Source of the DNA: an uncultured Bacteroidales bacterium
GTDB taxonomy: Bacteria > Bacteroidota > Bacteroidia > Bacteroidales > UBA932
Length of the DNA: 49,277 nt
Reading direction: 5' to 3'
Assembly: GCA_900321655.1 (NCBI GenBank)
Contig: ONWU01000012.1
Span: forward strand, 1-49,277
Shown here: piece by piece, positions 41,654 through 49,277 of the stretch
Numbering within the stretch: position 1 is the first letter of the stretch
How the letters are laid out: every line of letters begins with the position of its first letter
The notes under the pieces: model-generated
Seen by the model: the letters and a program-made list of their open reading frames with translations, nothing else
Databases searched by the model: none
Told to the model about the DNA's origin: nothing
Position numbers and translations under genes: made by a program

Positions 41654-42915
41654 TCGGCCCTCAATGCTTCTATGGGTTTAACACGTGCCGCTTTCCAGGC
41701 GGGGATGGCCCCGGCCAGGGTTCCGGCGACAATAAGCAGCAGGGTGGCTTCCAGGGCCACGTCCAGTCCCACATTGGGATTCACCAGCATCCGGATTTCT
41801 TCTCCGCCGATGTTCACCACATCCTGGGCCACGGTCTTGTCCATTATCTGGCAGGCCACCATTCCCATAAACATTCCGATGTAGCCGAATACGGCGGTGA
41901 TGCTGATGCTTTCTGCAATGATCAGTTTGAGGATGGCTCCGGGTTTGGCACCGATGGCCTTCCGGATTCCGAACTCGTGGGTGCGCTCTTTCACGGTGAT
42001 GAGCATGATGTTGCTCACCCCTACGATGCCGCTCACCAGGGTGAGGATGCCCAGGATCCATAAGGCCGTGCGGATCATCCGGGAAGCTTTATGCATTTGC
42101 AGGTTTTCGGTGTAGCCGTTGTTAACCCAGAGGCCGCGGTTGTCATCGGGGGCTATGTGGTGCCGGGCTTTGATGCCGGCGGTATAATTTTTTTCAAAAG
42201 CCCGGTGCTCTTCCAGCGTATTGGGCCCGTTTACGGTAAAGGAGATGGCCTCAACCTTGTCGGAAGGGTCGTAGATTCCCTTGTAGGTAGAGTAGGGTAT
42301 GGGACACAGGCGGGTCATATTGGATTCGTCGGTGCTGTAGATCCCAACCACCCGGAAGGCTACGCTTCCGGTGTTGATCCATTGGCCCACCAGCTTCTCC
42401 GGATTCTTGGGAAGCAGTTCCTTGGCCTGGGCCGAACTCACCACAATGGATTTGCGGTTTTCGCGGACATCGTCCGGATTCAGGAAACGGCCGGCAGCCA
42501 TCCTGATTTTTTCCTGCTGCTGGTATTCGGGCATAACTCCCCGGAGGGAACCGGCAACGGATAAGCCATTGAGGGAAAGCGTGGCGCTGGTGAAGGCCGT
42601 GGCGAGGGATACGTTTTCAATGGTACCCTGCCAGCGGGGAGCCTGGGTGTAGTCAAGGTCTGTCTGGTCCAGCTGGATATCGCGGCCTTCCTTGTATCCG
42701 GCGTACGGCATAGAGGTGCGCCATCCTTCCACCGTGACACTCTCGGAAATGTACTCCTGCATATTCCCCATAAAGGAATTCATCAGGCCGTTGCCGGCTC
42801 CCAGAAGGGCGATGAGAAGGAAAATGCCCCAGCTCACCGCAAAACCCGTGAGGGCCGTGCGGAGCTTGTTGTTCCGGAGGGAACTGGCAATTTCGTGGAT
42901 AATTTCTATTCTCAT
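41650..42915 (-). CDS. ABC transporter permease (MacB/FtsX type), first
   Basis: A 421-aa protein with the same plan as its neighbour: TM1 at about 20-42 (ALTGFAVSWGIFLLIALLGAGNG), a periplasmic MacB_PCD domain, then the FtsX domain with GIVGVSNIMLITVKERTHEFGIRKAIGAKPGAILKL and two more helices. Its start overlaps the ATPase stop by one base (TAATG). FtsX/MacB proteins move cargo by mechanotransmission rather than through a pore in the inner membrane, so the exported molecule is probably picked up in the periplasm (peptide, lipid or lipoprotein). Confidence 0.9.
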   Translation of the reverse strand: MRIEIIHEIASSLRNNKLRTALTGFAVSWGIFLLIALLGAGNGLMNSFMGNMQEYISESVTVEGWRTSMPYAGYKEGRDIQLDQTDLDYTQAPRWQGTIENVSLATAFTSATLSLNGLSVAGSLRGVMPEYQQQEKIRMAAGRFLNPDDVRENRKSIVVSSAQAKELLPKNPEKLVGQWINTGSVAFRVVGIYSTDESNMTRLCPIPYSTYKGIYDPSDKVEAISFTVNGPNTLEEHRAFEKNYTAGIKARHHIAPDDNRGLWVNNGYTENLQMHKASRMIRTALWILGILTLVSGIVGVSNIMLITVKERTHEFGIRKAIGAKPGAILKLIIAESISITAVFGYIGMFMGMVACQIMDKTVAQDVVNIGGEEIRMLVNPNVGLDVALEATLLLIVAGTLAGAIPAWKAARVKPIEALRAE

Positions 42916-43631
42916 TATTTCATAAGGGGACCGCCCCAGGCATCGTGGTGGATGTTTTCTTCTATCTGGCCGATGATCCCGTCCTTGATATGGATGATCT
43001 TGTCGGTCTCGTTGGCCACGCCGCTTTCGTGGGTGACCACGATGATGGTGATGCCTTCTTCCTGGTTCAGCTGTTTCAGAAGCTGCATTACTTCCACGCT
43101 GGTCTTGGAATCCAGGGCGCCGGTAGGCTCATCGGCCAGGATAATCTGGGGATGGGTGATGAGGGCGCGGGCGATGGCGACGCGCTGCTTTTGTCCTCCG
43201 GACATTTCGTTGGGGAAGTGGGTGGCCCAGGGCGTGAGGCCCAGTTTGTCCAGATACTCCATAGCCAGTTCGCGACGTCTGCGGCGCGGAACTCCCTGAT
43301 AATAAAGGGGAAGCTCTACATTTTCCACGGCGGTTTTGAAGCTGATGAGGTTGAAGCTCTGGAAGATAAAGCCAATCATCCGGTTGCGGTAATCGGCCGA
43401 TTGCCTCTCTGTGAGGTCCTTGATGAGTTTGCCGTCCAGGGTGTAGGTGCCGGTGTCGTAGTTGTCCAGGATTCCCAGGATGTTCAGGAGCGTGGACTTG
43501 CCGGAGCCGGAAGCACCCATAATGGACACGAATTCACCCCTTTCGATGCTCAGGTCAATGCCTTTGAGCACGTGCAGGGGCTGCCCGTTGTTGTAGGTCT
43601 TGTTAAGTTCTTTTAGCTCGATGAGGGCCAT
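42915..43631 (-). CDS. ABC transporter ATP-binding protein (MacB/LolD type)
   Basis: A 238-aa nucleotide-binding domain: Walker A GASGSGKST (39-47), Q-loop FQSFNL (90-95), signature MSGGQKQRVAIARAL (143-157; Met replaces the usual Leu), Walker B ILADEPT (164-170) and a switch His in VVTHE. The sequence type, with INDx-like ISFKTAVENVELPLYYQGVPRRRR, is that of LolD/MacB. First gene of the five-gene exporter operon; the promoter element lies at 43664-43671. Confidence 0.95.
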   Translation of the reverse strand: MALIELKELNKTYNNGQPLHVLKGIDLSIERGEFVSIMGASGSGKSTLLNILGILDNYDTGTYTLDGKLIKDLTERQSADYRNRMIGFIFQSFNLISFKTAVENVELPLYYQGVPRRRRRELAMEYLDKLGLTPWATHFPNEMSGGQKQRVAIARALITHPQIILADEPTGALDSKTSVEVMQLLKQLNQEEGITIIVVTHESGVANETDKIIHIKDGIIGQIEENIHHDAWGGPLMK

Positions 43632-43663
43632 TTTTGCTGCTGTATTAGTATTCTATTACACTG

Positions 43664-43671
43664 CAAAGTTA
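43664..43671 (-). promoter_or_regulatory. -7 element of the exporter operon
   Basis: The minus strand reads TAACTTTG, an exact TAnnTTTG, 32 bases before the ATPase ATG. A/T-rich DNA lies upstream, with no sharp -33 TTTG. The divergent MFS gene starts at 43818; no equally clean -7 element was found for it. Confidence 0.65.
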
Positions 43672-43817
43672 ATACAGATTTTTTATTCTGCAAATAAAAT
43701 TTCAATTATCTGACGAAAAACAGTTCCACACGGTTGGCTTTTTGCAGCAAAAAACCGGCCAATTGGATAATTTTTATTAATTTAGCGGCTTCAAAAGACA
43801 ATAATAAGATTCACGAT

Positions 43818-45443
43818 ATGTCTGAAACCATTCAAAAAACCCTCCGTGACTCGGCCGCCATGCGCTGGACAGCCCTTCTGCTGCTGGCTATGGCGATGTT
43901 CTGCAGTTACATCTTCATGGACATCCTGTCCCCCATCAAGGACCTGATGCAGGAAACCCGCGGCTGGGATTCCACCGCTTTCGGTACTATGCAGGGTTCC
44001 GAGGTGTTCCTCAATGTATTTGTGTTTTTCCTCATCTTCGCCGGTATCATCCTGGACAAGATGGGCGTTCGCTTCACCGCCGTGCTCAGTGCCTCCGTCA
44101 TGCTGGTGGGCGCCTGCATCAAGTGGTACGCCGTGAGTGAATCCTTTATGGGCAGCGGCCTGGAGACCTGGTTCAACAACAACCTTAATTATATCCCGGT
44201 CTTTGACGAGCTGGGTGTTTCGCCCTTCTACCGCGGAATGCCCGCATCGGCCAAACTGGCCGCCTGCGGCTTTATGATCTTCGGATGCGGCTGCGAAATG
44301 GCCGGTATCACCGTGAGCCGCGGTATTGTGAAGTGGTTCAAGGGCCGTGAGATGGCCCTGGCTATGGGTTCCGAGATGGCCCTGGCCCGGCTGGGTGTGG
44401 CCACCTGTATGATTTTCAGCCCTTTCTTCGCCAAGCTGGGCGGTCACGTGGATGTTTCCCGCAGCGTGGCTTTCGGCGTGGTGCTTATGTGCATTGCCCT
44501 CATTATGACCATCGTGTACTTCTTTATGGACAAGAAGCTGGACGAGCAGACGGGTGAGGCCGAGGAGAAGGACGATCCCTTCAAGGTGAGCGATATCGGC
44601 AAGATCCTTTCCGACGGCGGCTTCTGGATCGTGGCCCTGCTGTGCGTACTGTATTATTCGGCCATCTTCCCCTTCCAGAAGTACGCCGTGAATATGCTGC
44701 AGTGCAACCTTTCCCTGGAACTGCCGGATGCCGGCTCGTTCTGGGCCAGTTCCCACGTTACCCTTATCCAGTATTTCATTATGCTGGTTGTGGCTGCGGC
44801 CGGTTTCGCCAGCAACTTCCAGAAAAAGAAGACCAACCAGTATATCCTGCTGGGTATTTCCATCGTGTCCCTCATCGTATACTGCTATATGGGTTATATG
44901 CGCCAGAGCGCCGAGGCTATCTTTGCCGTGTTCCCGCTGCTGGCCGTGCTCATTACCCCCATCCTGGGCAACTACCTGGACCACAAGGGTAAGGGCGCAT
45001 CCATGCTGGTGCTGGGTTCCATCCTCCTGATTGCCTGTCACCTTACCTTCGCCTTCGTGCTGCCCGCCTTCAAGGGCAACGACCTGGGCGGGGTCATCGT
45101 GGCCTATGTGACGATCCTGGTGCTGGGCGCCAGCTTCTCCCTGGTTCCCGCCGCCCTGTGGCCTTCCGTTCCCAAGCTGGTGGACTCCAAGGTGATCGGC
45201 AGTGCCTATGCCCTCATCTTCTGGATCCAGAACATCGGCCTGTGGCTGTTCCCTATGCTCATCGGCAAGGTGCTGGACAAGACCAATCCGGGCGTGACGG
45301 ATCCTACTCAGTTCAACTACACCGCTCCGCTGGTGATGCTGGCCCTGCTGGGCGTCGCCGCCCTGGTGCTGGGCCTGGTCCTCAAGGTAGTGGACAGAAA
45401 GAAAGGACTGGGACTGGAGCTGCCTAACATAACGGCTGAGTAA
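43818..45443 (+). CDS. MFS transporter, first of a pair
   Basis: Start set at 43818 (MSETIQKTLRDSAAMRW), giving 541 aa; the longer frame from 43734 adds an unlikely 28 residues from the leader. About twelve hydrophobic helices; GIILDKMGVRF is the MFS loop 2-3 motif. A long insertion between helices 3 and 4 (SESFMGSGLETWFNNNLNYIPVFDELGVSPFYRG) is absent from the paralog downstream. A charged loop (KKLDEQTGEAEEKDDPFK) separates the two halves. Shared motifs with the next gene (GCEMAGITVSRGIVKWFKGREMALAMG, SFSLVPAALWPSVPKLVDSKVIGSAYALIFWIQN) show an old duplication. Substrate unknown. Confidence 0.88.
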   Translation: MSETIQKTLRDSAAMRWTALLLLAMAMFCSYIFMDILSPIKDLMQETRGWDSTAFGTMQGSEVFLNVFVFFLIFAGIILDKMGVRFTAVLSASVMLVGACIKWYAVSESFMGSGLETWFNNNLNYIPVFDELGVSPFYRGMPASAKLAACGFMIFGCGCEMAGITVSRGIVKWFKGREMALAMGSEMALARLGVATCMIFSPFFAKLGGHVDVSRSVAFGVVLMCIALIMTIVYFFMDKKLDEQTGEAEEKDDPFKVSDIGKILSDGGFWIVALLCVLYYSAIFPFQKYAVNMLQCNLSLELPDAGSFWASSHVTLIQYFIMLVVAAAGFASNFQKKKTNQYILLGISIVSLIVYCYMGYMRQSAEAIFAVFPLLAVLITPILGNYLDHKGKGASMLVLGSILLIACHLTFAFVLPAFKGNDLGGVIVAYVTILVLGASFSLVPAALWPSVPKLVDSKVIGSAYALIFWIQNIGLWLFPMLIGKVLDKTNPGVTDPTQFNYTAPLVMLALLGVAALVLGLVLKVVDRKKGLGLELPNITAE

Positions 45444-46810
45444 TGACCTCTCCCGCAGCTCAGAAATTCTACAGGTCAGCATCTTGGATAGTGCTGGCCT
45501 GTTTGGTAGTACCGATGTTCGCATCGTACTACTTTGACGATATGTTCTCCAGCATCTCGTATCTGTTCGAAGACCCTTCGCTCACGCAGCTGGGCTGGGA
45601 TGCGGCCGGGTACGGGCTGTACGCCAGCGGTTACAGTGTCCTGTGCGTGTTCGGCGGCCTGGTGCTGGGAGGCATCCTGCTGGACAAATGGGGCGTCCGC
45701 ATTTCGGGCTCCATCTTCGTGGCGATGATGGCCGGTGGGGCCGGTTTGGTAACCTGGGCCCTCCTGAGCGGCTCTTCGGCTTCCCTTACCGTGGCCTATG
45801 TGGGCGTGATGCTCTTCGGCCTGGGTAGTGAAATTGCCGGAACGGCCGTAACCCGCAGCATCGCCCGCTGGTTCAAGGGAGGGCCGATGGCCTTTGCCAT
45901 GGGCATCCAGCTGGCCATCGCCCGTCTGGGCACGGCCTTCGCCCTGGTGCTTTCTCCCCGGCTGGTGCAGCAGCAGGCCGGGCACGTCTATACCCTCTCC
46001 GAAACCGCCCGTCCCGCCGTGGTGGGAATGGGCCTGATGGTGCTGGGCCTTCTGCTGTGGGCCGTATTCGTGGCGCTGGATGCATCGGCCGGCAAAAGCC
46101 GGAAGGAAGAAGTGGATCCCCTGAAAGGGAAGACCCCCGACAGCGCTTCCTCACCGGCCGGAGCCCCGGAGGACGAGTTCCGCTTCTCCGACATCCTCCA
46201 TGTGCTGGGAAACCGCAATTTCTGGCTCCTGGGCCTTTTGTGCGTGCTGTTCTACAGCAGCGTCATCGCCTTCAAGAAGTTTGCGGGAGCCATCCTCATC
46301 CCCCGTTTTGACATTCCGGCCCAGACGGCCGGCTGGATGATTTCCATGCTGCCGTTCTCTACGGTGATCTTTGCCCCGCTGTTCGGCATTCTGGTGGACA
46401 AGGTGGGGAAAGGTACCCGCTGGATGATGGCGGGTGCCGTGCTGGCGCTCATCGCTCACGCCCTGCTGGCTTTTGCTCCTTCCGGCGTTCCCTTCTGGGG
46501 ATACCTGGCCATGGTGTTCCTGGGCTTTGGCTATTCGCTGGTTCCCGCCGCGCTGTGGCCTTCTGTCCCGAAGATTGTTCCGGACAAGGTGCTGGGCACC
46601 ACCTACGCCCTCATCAACTGGGTGCAGAACCTGGGTCTTCTCAGCTTCAAGTGGCTCTCGGGCGTGATCCTGGGGAAAGGGGCCGAAGGGCCTGTGCACG
46701 TGGAGATTATGTTCAGTGCCCTCTGTGTGCTGGCCGTCCTGGTGGCCGTGCTGTTCCACCGGGATGCCGTGAAGCATCCCGAGCTCCAGCTGGACCAGCC
46801 CAACCGATAG
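45443..46810 (+). CDS. MFS transporter, second of a pair
   Basis: A 455-aa paralog of the preceding gene, overlapping its stop by one base (TAATG). About twelve helices; GGILLDKWGVRISG is the loop 2-3 motif. SEIAGTAVTRSIARWFKGGPMAFAMG and YSLVPAALWPSVPKIVPDKVLGTTYALINWVQN correspond to the shared segments. It lacks the long helix 3-4 insertion. Tight coupling of two unequal paralogs may mean a heteromeric or division-of-labour pair. The dxs promoter lies 18 bases after its stop. Confidence 0.88.
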   Translation: MTSPAAQKFYRSASWIVLACLVVPMFASYYFDDMFSSISYLFEDPSLTQLGWDAAGYGLYASGYSVLCVFGGLVLGGILLDKWGVRISGSIFVAMMAGGAGLVTWALLSGSSASLTVAYVGVMLFGLGSEIAGTAVTRSIARWFKGGPMAFAMGIQLAIARLGTAFALVLSPRLVQQQAGHVYTLSETARPAVVGMGLMVLGLLLWAVFVALDASAGKSRKEEVDPLKGKTPDSASSPAGAPEDEFRFSDILHVLGNRNFWLLGLLCVLFYSSVIAFKKFAGAILIPRFDIPAQTAGWMISMLPFSTVIFAPLFGILVDKVGKGTRWMMAGAVLALIAHALLAFAPSGVPFWGYLAMVFLGFGYSLVPAALWPSVPKIVPDKVLGTTYALINWVQNLGLLSFKWLSGVILGKGAEGPVHVEIMFSALCVLAVLVAVLFHRDAVKHPELQLDQPNR

Positions 46811-46828
46811 TTTATTCGGAAAAATATG

Positions 46829-46836
46829 TATCTTTG
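46829..46836 (+). promoter_or_regulatory. -7 element of dxs, very close to the start codon
   Basis: TATCTTTG, an exact TAnnTTTG, ends only 6 bases before the ATG at 46843. As Bacteroidetes transcripts normally begin about 5-8 bases past this element, the dxs mRNA would be leaderless or nearly so. A TTTATT at 46811-46816 is a weak -33. Confidence 0.65.
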
Positions 46837-46842
46837 TACGAT

Positions 46843-48720
46843 ATGTACGAGATTCTAGACCACATAAATTCGCCTGAAGATCTACGGAAACTCTCTAAAG
46901 AACAGCTGATTAAGCTGTGCGAAGAAGTTCGTTCGTTCATTGTGGAGTGTTGTGCTGTGAACCCCGGCCACGTGGGTTCCAGCCTGGGTGCCGTAGAACT
47001 CATCGTTGCTTTACATTATATATATAATACGCCTTCGGACAAGATTGTCTTCGACGTGGGCCACCAGGCCTACGCGCACAAGATTCTGACGGGCCGAAAG
47101 GAACTGTTCCGGAAGAACCGCACCCTGGAGGGCATCAGCGGCTTCCCCAAGCGGGATGAAAGCCCGTACGATGCTTTCGGCGCCGGGCATTCCTCCACGT
47201 CCATATCGGCCGCCCTGGGTTTTGCCGAGGCGGCGAGGATGCTGGGCAAGAAAGACCGTTCGGTGGCCATCATCGGAGACGGCGCCCTCACCGGAGGACT
47301 GGCCTGGGAGGGCCTTAACAATGCCGGCTCTTCCAAAGCGGATATCCTCATTATCCTGAATGACAACAACATCTCCATCGACAAGAATATCGGAGGAGTG
47401 CACGATTACCTTCTCAGCGTCACCACCCATCCCTTCTACAACCGCGTCAAGAACAAGGTGTGGAACTCCCTGGGAGACGGCAAGGCCCGGGACTGGGTGC
47501 AGAAGAGGGTTATCGATACCAAGTCCAACCTGGTCAGAGGCAGCGGTGGCGCCCTGTTTGAATCCCTGGGCCTCCGTTACTTCGGCCCCATAGACGGGAA
47601 CGACCTGGAGCAGCTGATTTATACGCTGGAGAGATTGAGAAATCTCCGCGGGCCGCGCCTGCTGCACATCCACACCCGCAAGGGGGCCGGTTATCCCCCT
47701 GCGGAAGCCAACCCCACCGTGTGGCACGCCCCCGGCCGCTACAACCCGGTTACGGGAGAGCGCGTGAAGACGGAATATCCTGCAGACCGCTACCAGGATG
47801 TGTTCGGACAAACCTTGGTGGACCTCGCACACCGGGATTCCCGGGTGGTGGGCGTAACGCCGGCCATGGCTTCGGGTTCCAGCATGAATTTGCTGGAAAA
47901 AGCCGTTCCGGAGCGTTTCTTTGATGTGGGTATAGAAGAAGAACACGCCGTAACCTTCTCTGCCGGCCTCGCCGCTGCAGGGATGAAACCCTATTGCAAT
48001 ATCTATTCTTCCTTCTCCCAGAGGGCCTATGACTGCATTATCCACGACGTGGCTCTTCAGAACCTTCCGGTGGTGTTCTGCTTCGACCGGGCCGGTCTGG
48101 TGGGGGAGGACGGCCCCACGCACCACGGATGCTTTGACCTGGCGGCCTACCGCAGCATTCCGGGTACGATGATATCGGCCCCGCGAAATGAGGTGGAACT
48201 CAGGCAGCTGATGTATACCGGACTGTCGCTCGCCGGAGGACCGCTGATCATCCGCTATCCCCGCGGGATAGGGGAGGGCGTGGCGTGGAAGGATGTTCCT
48301 TTCCAGGCGCTTCCCATCGGCAAGGGAGAGAAACTCCTGGAAGGAGAGGACGTTGCCATCCTGGGACTGGGTCCCGTGGTGAACCGCGCCCTGGAAGCCG
48401 CCCGGCTTTTCCAGGCCGAAAGCGGAAAGGCTCCGGCCGTCTACGATGTGCGTTTCCTCAAGCCCCTGGATCAGGAGATCCTGGAGGAGGCGGCGCATTT
48501 CAAAGCCATCATCACCGTAGAAGACGGTACCCTGAAGGGAGGCCTTTATGGCGCTGTGAGTGAATATTTTGCTCCCCGAAAGGATGCTCCTCTCATCAAG
48601 GGAGTGGGCATTCCGGACCGCTTTATAGCACAGGATACTCAGAAAGGCCAGCGGGCCGCCTGCGGCATGGATACAGAATCTCTTCTGGAACTGCTTAAGG
48701 AGATGATGAAAAACTTGTAA
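46843..48720 (+). CDS. dxs: 1-deoxy-D-xylulose-5-phosphate synthase
   Basis: Start at 46843 (MYEILDHINSPEDLRKLSKEQL), giving 625 aa, the usual length; the frame is open further upstream but only through the MFS gene. Thiamine-diphosphate domain: His43 in PGHVGSSLGAVEL, DVGHQAYAHKILTGRK (71-86), GDGALTGGLAWEGLNNAG (145-162) and NDNNISIDKN. Transketolase-like middle domain: EEHAVTFSAGLAAAGMKPYCNIYSSFSQRAYDCIIHDV, DRAGLVGEDGPTHHG. A C-terminal domain with VRFLKPLDQEIL and EDGTLKGGLYGAV follows. It condenses pyruvate and glyceraldehyde 3-phosphate, the first step of the MEP isoprenoid pathway, which feeds the polyprenyl synthase at 27.9 kb. Confidence 0.96.
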   Translation: MYEILDHINSPEDLRKLSKEQLIKLCEEVRSFIVECCAVNPGHVGSSLGAVELIVALHYIYNTPSDKIVFDVGHQAYAHKILTGRKELFRKNRTLEGISGFPKRDESPYDAFGAGHSSTSISAALGFAEAARMLGKKDRSVAIIGDGALTGGLAWEGLNNAGSSKADILIILNDNNISIDKNIGGVHDYLLSVTTHPFYNRVKNKVWNSLGDGKARDWVQKRVIDTKSNLVRGSGGALFESLGLRYFGPIDGNDLEQLIYTLERLRNLRGPRLLHIHTRKGAGYPPAEANPTVWHAPGRYNPVTGERVKTEYPADRYQDVFGQTLVDLAHRDSRVVGVTPAMASGSSMNLLEKAVPERFFDVGIEEEHAVTFSAGLAAAGMKPYCNIYSSFSQRAYDCIIHDVALQNLPVVFCFDRAGLVGEDGPTHHGCFDLAAYRSIPGTMISAPRNEVELRQLMYTGLSLAGGPLIIRYPRGIGEGVAWKDVPFQALPIGKGEKLLEGEDVAILGLGPVVNRALEAARLFQAESGKAPAVYDVRFLKPLDQEILEEAAHFKAIITVEDGTLKGGLYGAVSEYFAPRKDAPLIKGVGIPDRFIAQDTQKGQRAACGMDTESLLELLKEMMKNL

Positions 48721-48725
48721 AAAAG

Positions 48726-48757
48726 TTTGGTGAATTCAAAAAAAGTATCTACCTTTG
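48726..48757 (+). promoter_or_regulatory. Complete Bacteroidetes promoter of the tRNA-tuf unit
   Basis: TTTG at 48726-48729 and TACCTTTG at 48750-48757 are separated by 20 bases: a full match to the TTTG-N19/21-TAnnTTTG consensus. It lies 31 bases before the first tRNA and starts 5 bases after the dxs stop. It is the strongest promoter in the window, as expected for tRNAs and EF-Tu. Confidence 0.85.
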
Positions 48758-48788
48758 CAGTCCTTTCAGCGATGAAGGATTCGTGAGC

Positions 48789-48862
48789 GCCGATATAGCT
48801 CAGTTGGCCAGAGCACGTGATTTGTAATCTCGGGGTCGTGGGTTCGAATCCCTCTATCGGCT
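48789..48862 (+). tRNA. tRNA-Thr (anticodon UGU)
   Basis: Acceptor GCCGATA pairs with TATCGGC; D-arm GCTCAGTTGGCCAGAGC; the anticodon loop holds TGT (GATTTGTAATC); T-arm GTGGGTTCGAATCCCTC. Discriminator T, no encoded CCA. First of four tRNAs ahead of tuf. Confidence 0.95.
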
Positions 48863-48894
48863 CGAAAGAGCTTTGAAATATTGATAAAGCCAAT

Positions 48895-48975
48895 GGGAGG
48901 TTCGCATAGTGGCAATTGCGGCGGACTGTAAATCCGCTCCCTCAGGGTTCGGTGGTTCGAGTCCACCACCTCCCA
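48895..48975 (+). tRNA. tRNA-Tyr (anticodon GUA)
   Basis: Acceptor GGGAGGT pairs with ACCTCCC; the anticodon loop has GTA (GGACTGTAAATCC); a long variable arm (GCTCCCTCAGGGTTC) makes it a class II tRNA of 81 bases. T-arm GGTGGTTCGAGTCCACC. Discriminator A, followed by an encoded CCA. Confidence 0.95.
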
Positions 48976-48987
48976 CCAACTTTTCCT

Positions 48988-49060
48988 GCGGAAGTAGCTC
49001 AGTTGGTAGAGCATCAGCCTTCCAAGCTGAGGGTCGCGAGTTCGAACCTCGTTTTCCGCT
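48988..49060 (+). tRNA. tRNA-Gly (anticodon UCC)
   Basis: Acceptor GCGGAAG with TTTCCGC (one G-U pair); anticodon loop CTTCCAA with TCC; T-arm GCGAGTTCGAACCTCG. Discriminator T, then an encoded CCA at 49061-49063. Confidence 0.95.
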
Positions 49061-49076
49061 CCAGCAAATATATTAA

Positions 49077-49148
<72 letters not shown>

Positions 49149-49205
49149 CTTTTTTTGGGTTAAGGCCCTTTTAAACGCAACAATTGTTTAAACAATAATA
49201 AAACT

Positions 49206-49277
49206 ATGGCAAAAGAAACATTCCAGAGAACCAAACCGCATGTCAACATCGGTACCATCGGCCACGTTGACCACGGT
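49206..49277 (+). CDS. tuf: Elongation factor Tu, 5' end only
   Basis: The first 24 codons are present ([16 protein letters not shown] then TIGHVDHG), running into the G1 P-loop GHVDHG(K) of EF-Tu. The gene continues beyond the window. The order tRNA-Thr, Tyr, Gly, Thr then tuf is the arrangement typical of Bacteroidetes, usually followed by tRNA-Trp and secE. A 14-bp palindrome (ATTGTTTAAACAAT, 49183-49196) lies 9 bases before the ATG and could be an operator or chance in AT-rich DNA. Confidence 0.97.
   Translation, partial: MAKETFQRTKPHVNIGTIGHVDHG

Noticed and set aside
49183-49196. 14-bp palindrome before tuf as a regulator site
   Set aside because: It is a perfect palindrome but consists almost entirely of A and T in an AT-rich leader; one copy without other support is not convincing, so it is only mentioned in the tuf entry.

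Overview
The window looks like chromosome from an uncultured, fairly GC-rich member of the Bacteroidales, perhaps a gut or rumen lineage. Evidence: many genes are preceded by the Bacteroidetes -7 element TAnnTTTG instead of an E. coli-type promoter; signal peptides and lipoboxes are of Bacteroidetes type; there is a fimbrillin/FISUMP lipoprotein and a DUF3871 protein; the mannosidase set (GH92, GH125, GH130) is typical of gut Bacteroidales; and the right end carries the tRNA-Thr/Tyr/Gly/Thr-tuf block found in this phylum. A genus cannot be named from sequence alone.

Layout. (1) 1 to about 7.74 kb is an AT-richer integrated element. It carries a small HTH protein, unknown proteins, a fimbrillin/FISUMP lipoprotein with a 46-aa upstream peptide, a serine recombinase, a DUF3871 protein and a tyrosine integrase whose promoter end faces a tRNA-Arg(UCU). 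Its far end is outside the window. (2) 7.78-9.2 kb holds a secreted protein whose frame runs into the tRNA, and a PPC-domain protein. (3) 9.3-16.5 kb is a plus-strand run: a Wza-like SLBB exporter and a Wzz-type protein, then GH92 and GH125 alpha-mannosidases. (4) 27.9-16.5 kb is a tight minus-strand operon: GH3, GH2, GH29, patatin, a half-length LacI protein, GH130 and GH92. It has no SusC/SusD pair. Together with (3) it fits trimming of mannose-rich N-glycans or mannan. (5) 27.9-31.4 kb holds a polyprenyl synthase, a U32 protein and a Gate-type membrane protein. (6) 31.4-32.6 kb is a REP-like element: a Y1/HUH transposase of RAYT type between two direct copies of a 107-bp structured repeat, with a third, inverted copy at 37.8 kb. 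(7) 32.6-37.8 kb holds RNase R, RecO, an XTP/dITP pyrophosphatase and a CtpA-type protease. (8) 43.6-38.0 kb is a five-gene MacAB-TolC-type export operon. (9) 43.8-48.7 kb holds two paralogous MFS transporters and dxs. (10) 48.7-49.3 kb holds four tRNAs and the start of tuf.

Two signals stand out. One is the REP/RAYT family. The other is a heptamer, ATCGGCC (or GGCCGAT), that I counted by eye about 65 times in the roughly 41 kb of core chromosome, on both strands and in all reading frames, often through otherwise uncommon codons. I found none in the 7.7-kb integrated element and none in the RAYT gene. It behaves like a genome-specific DNA word, as uptake sequences do in other bacteria.
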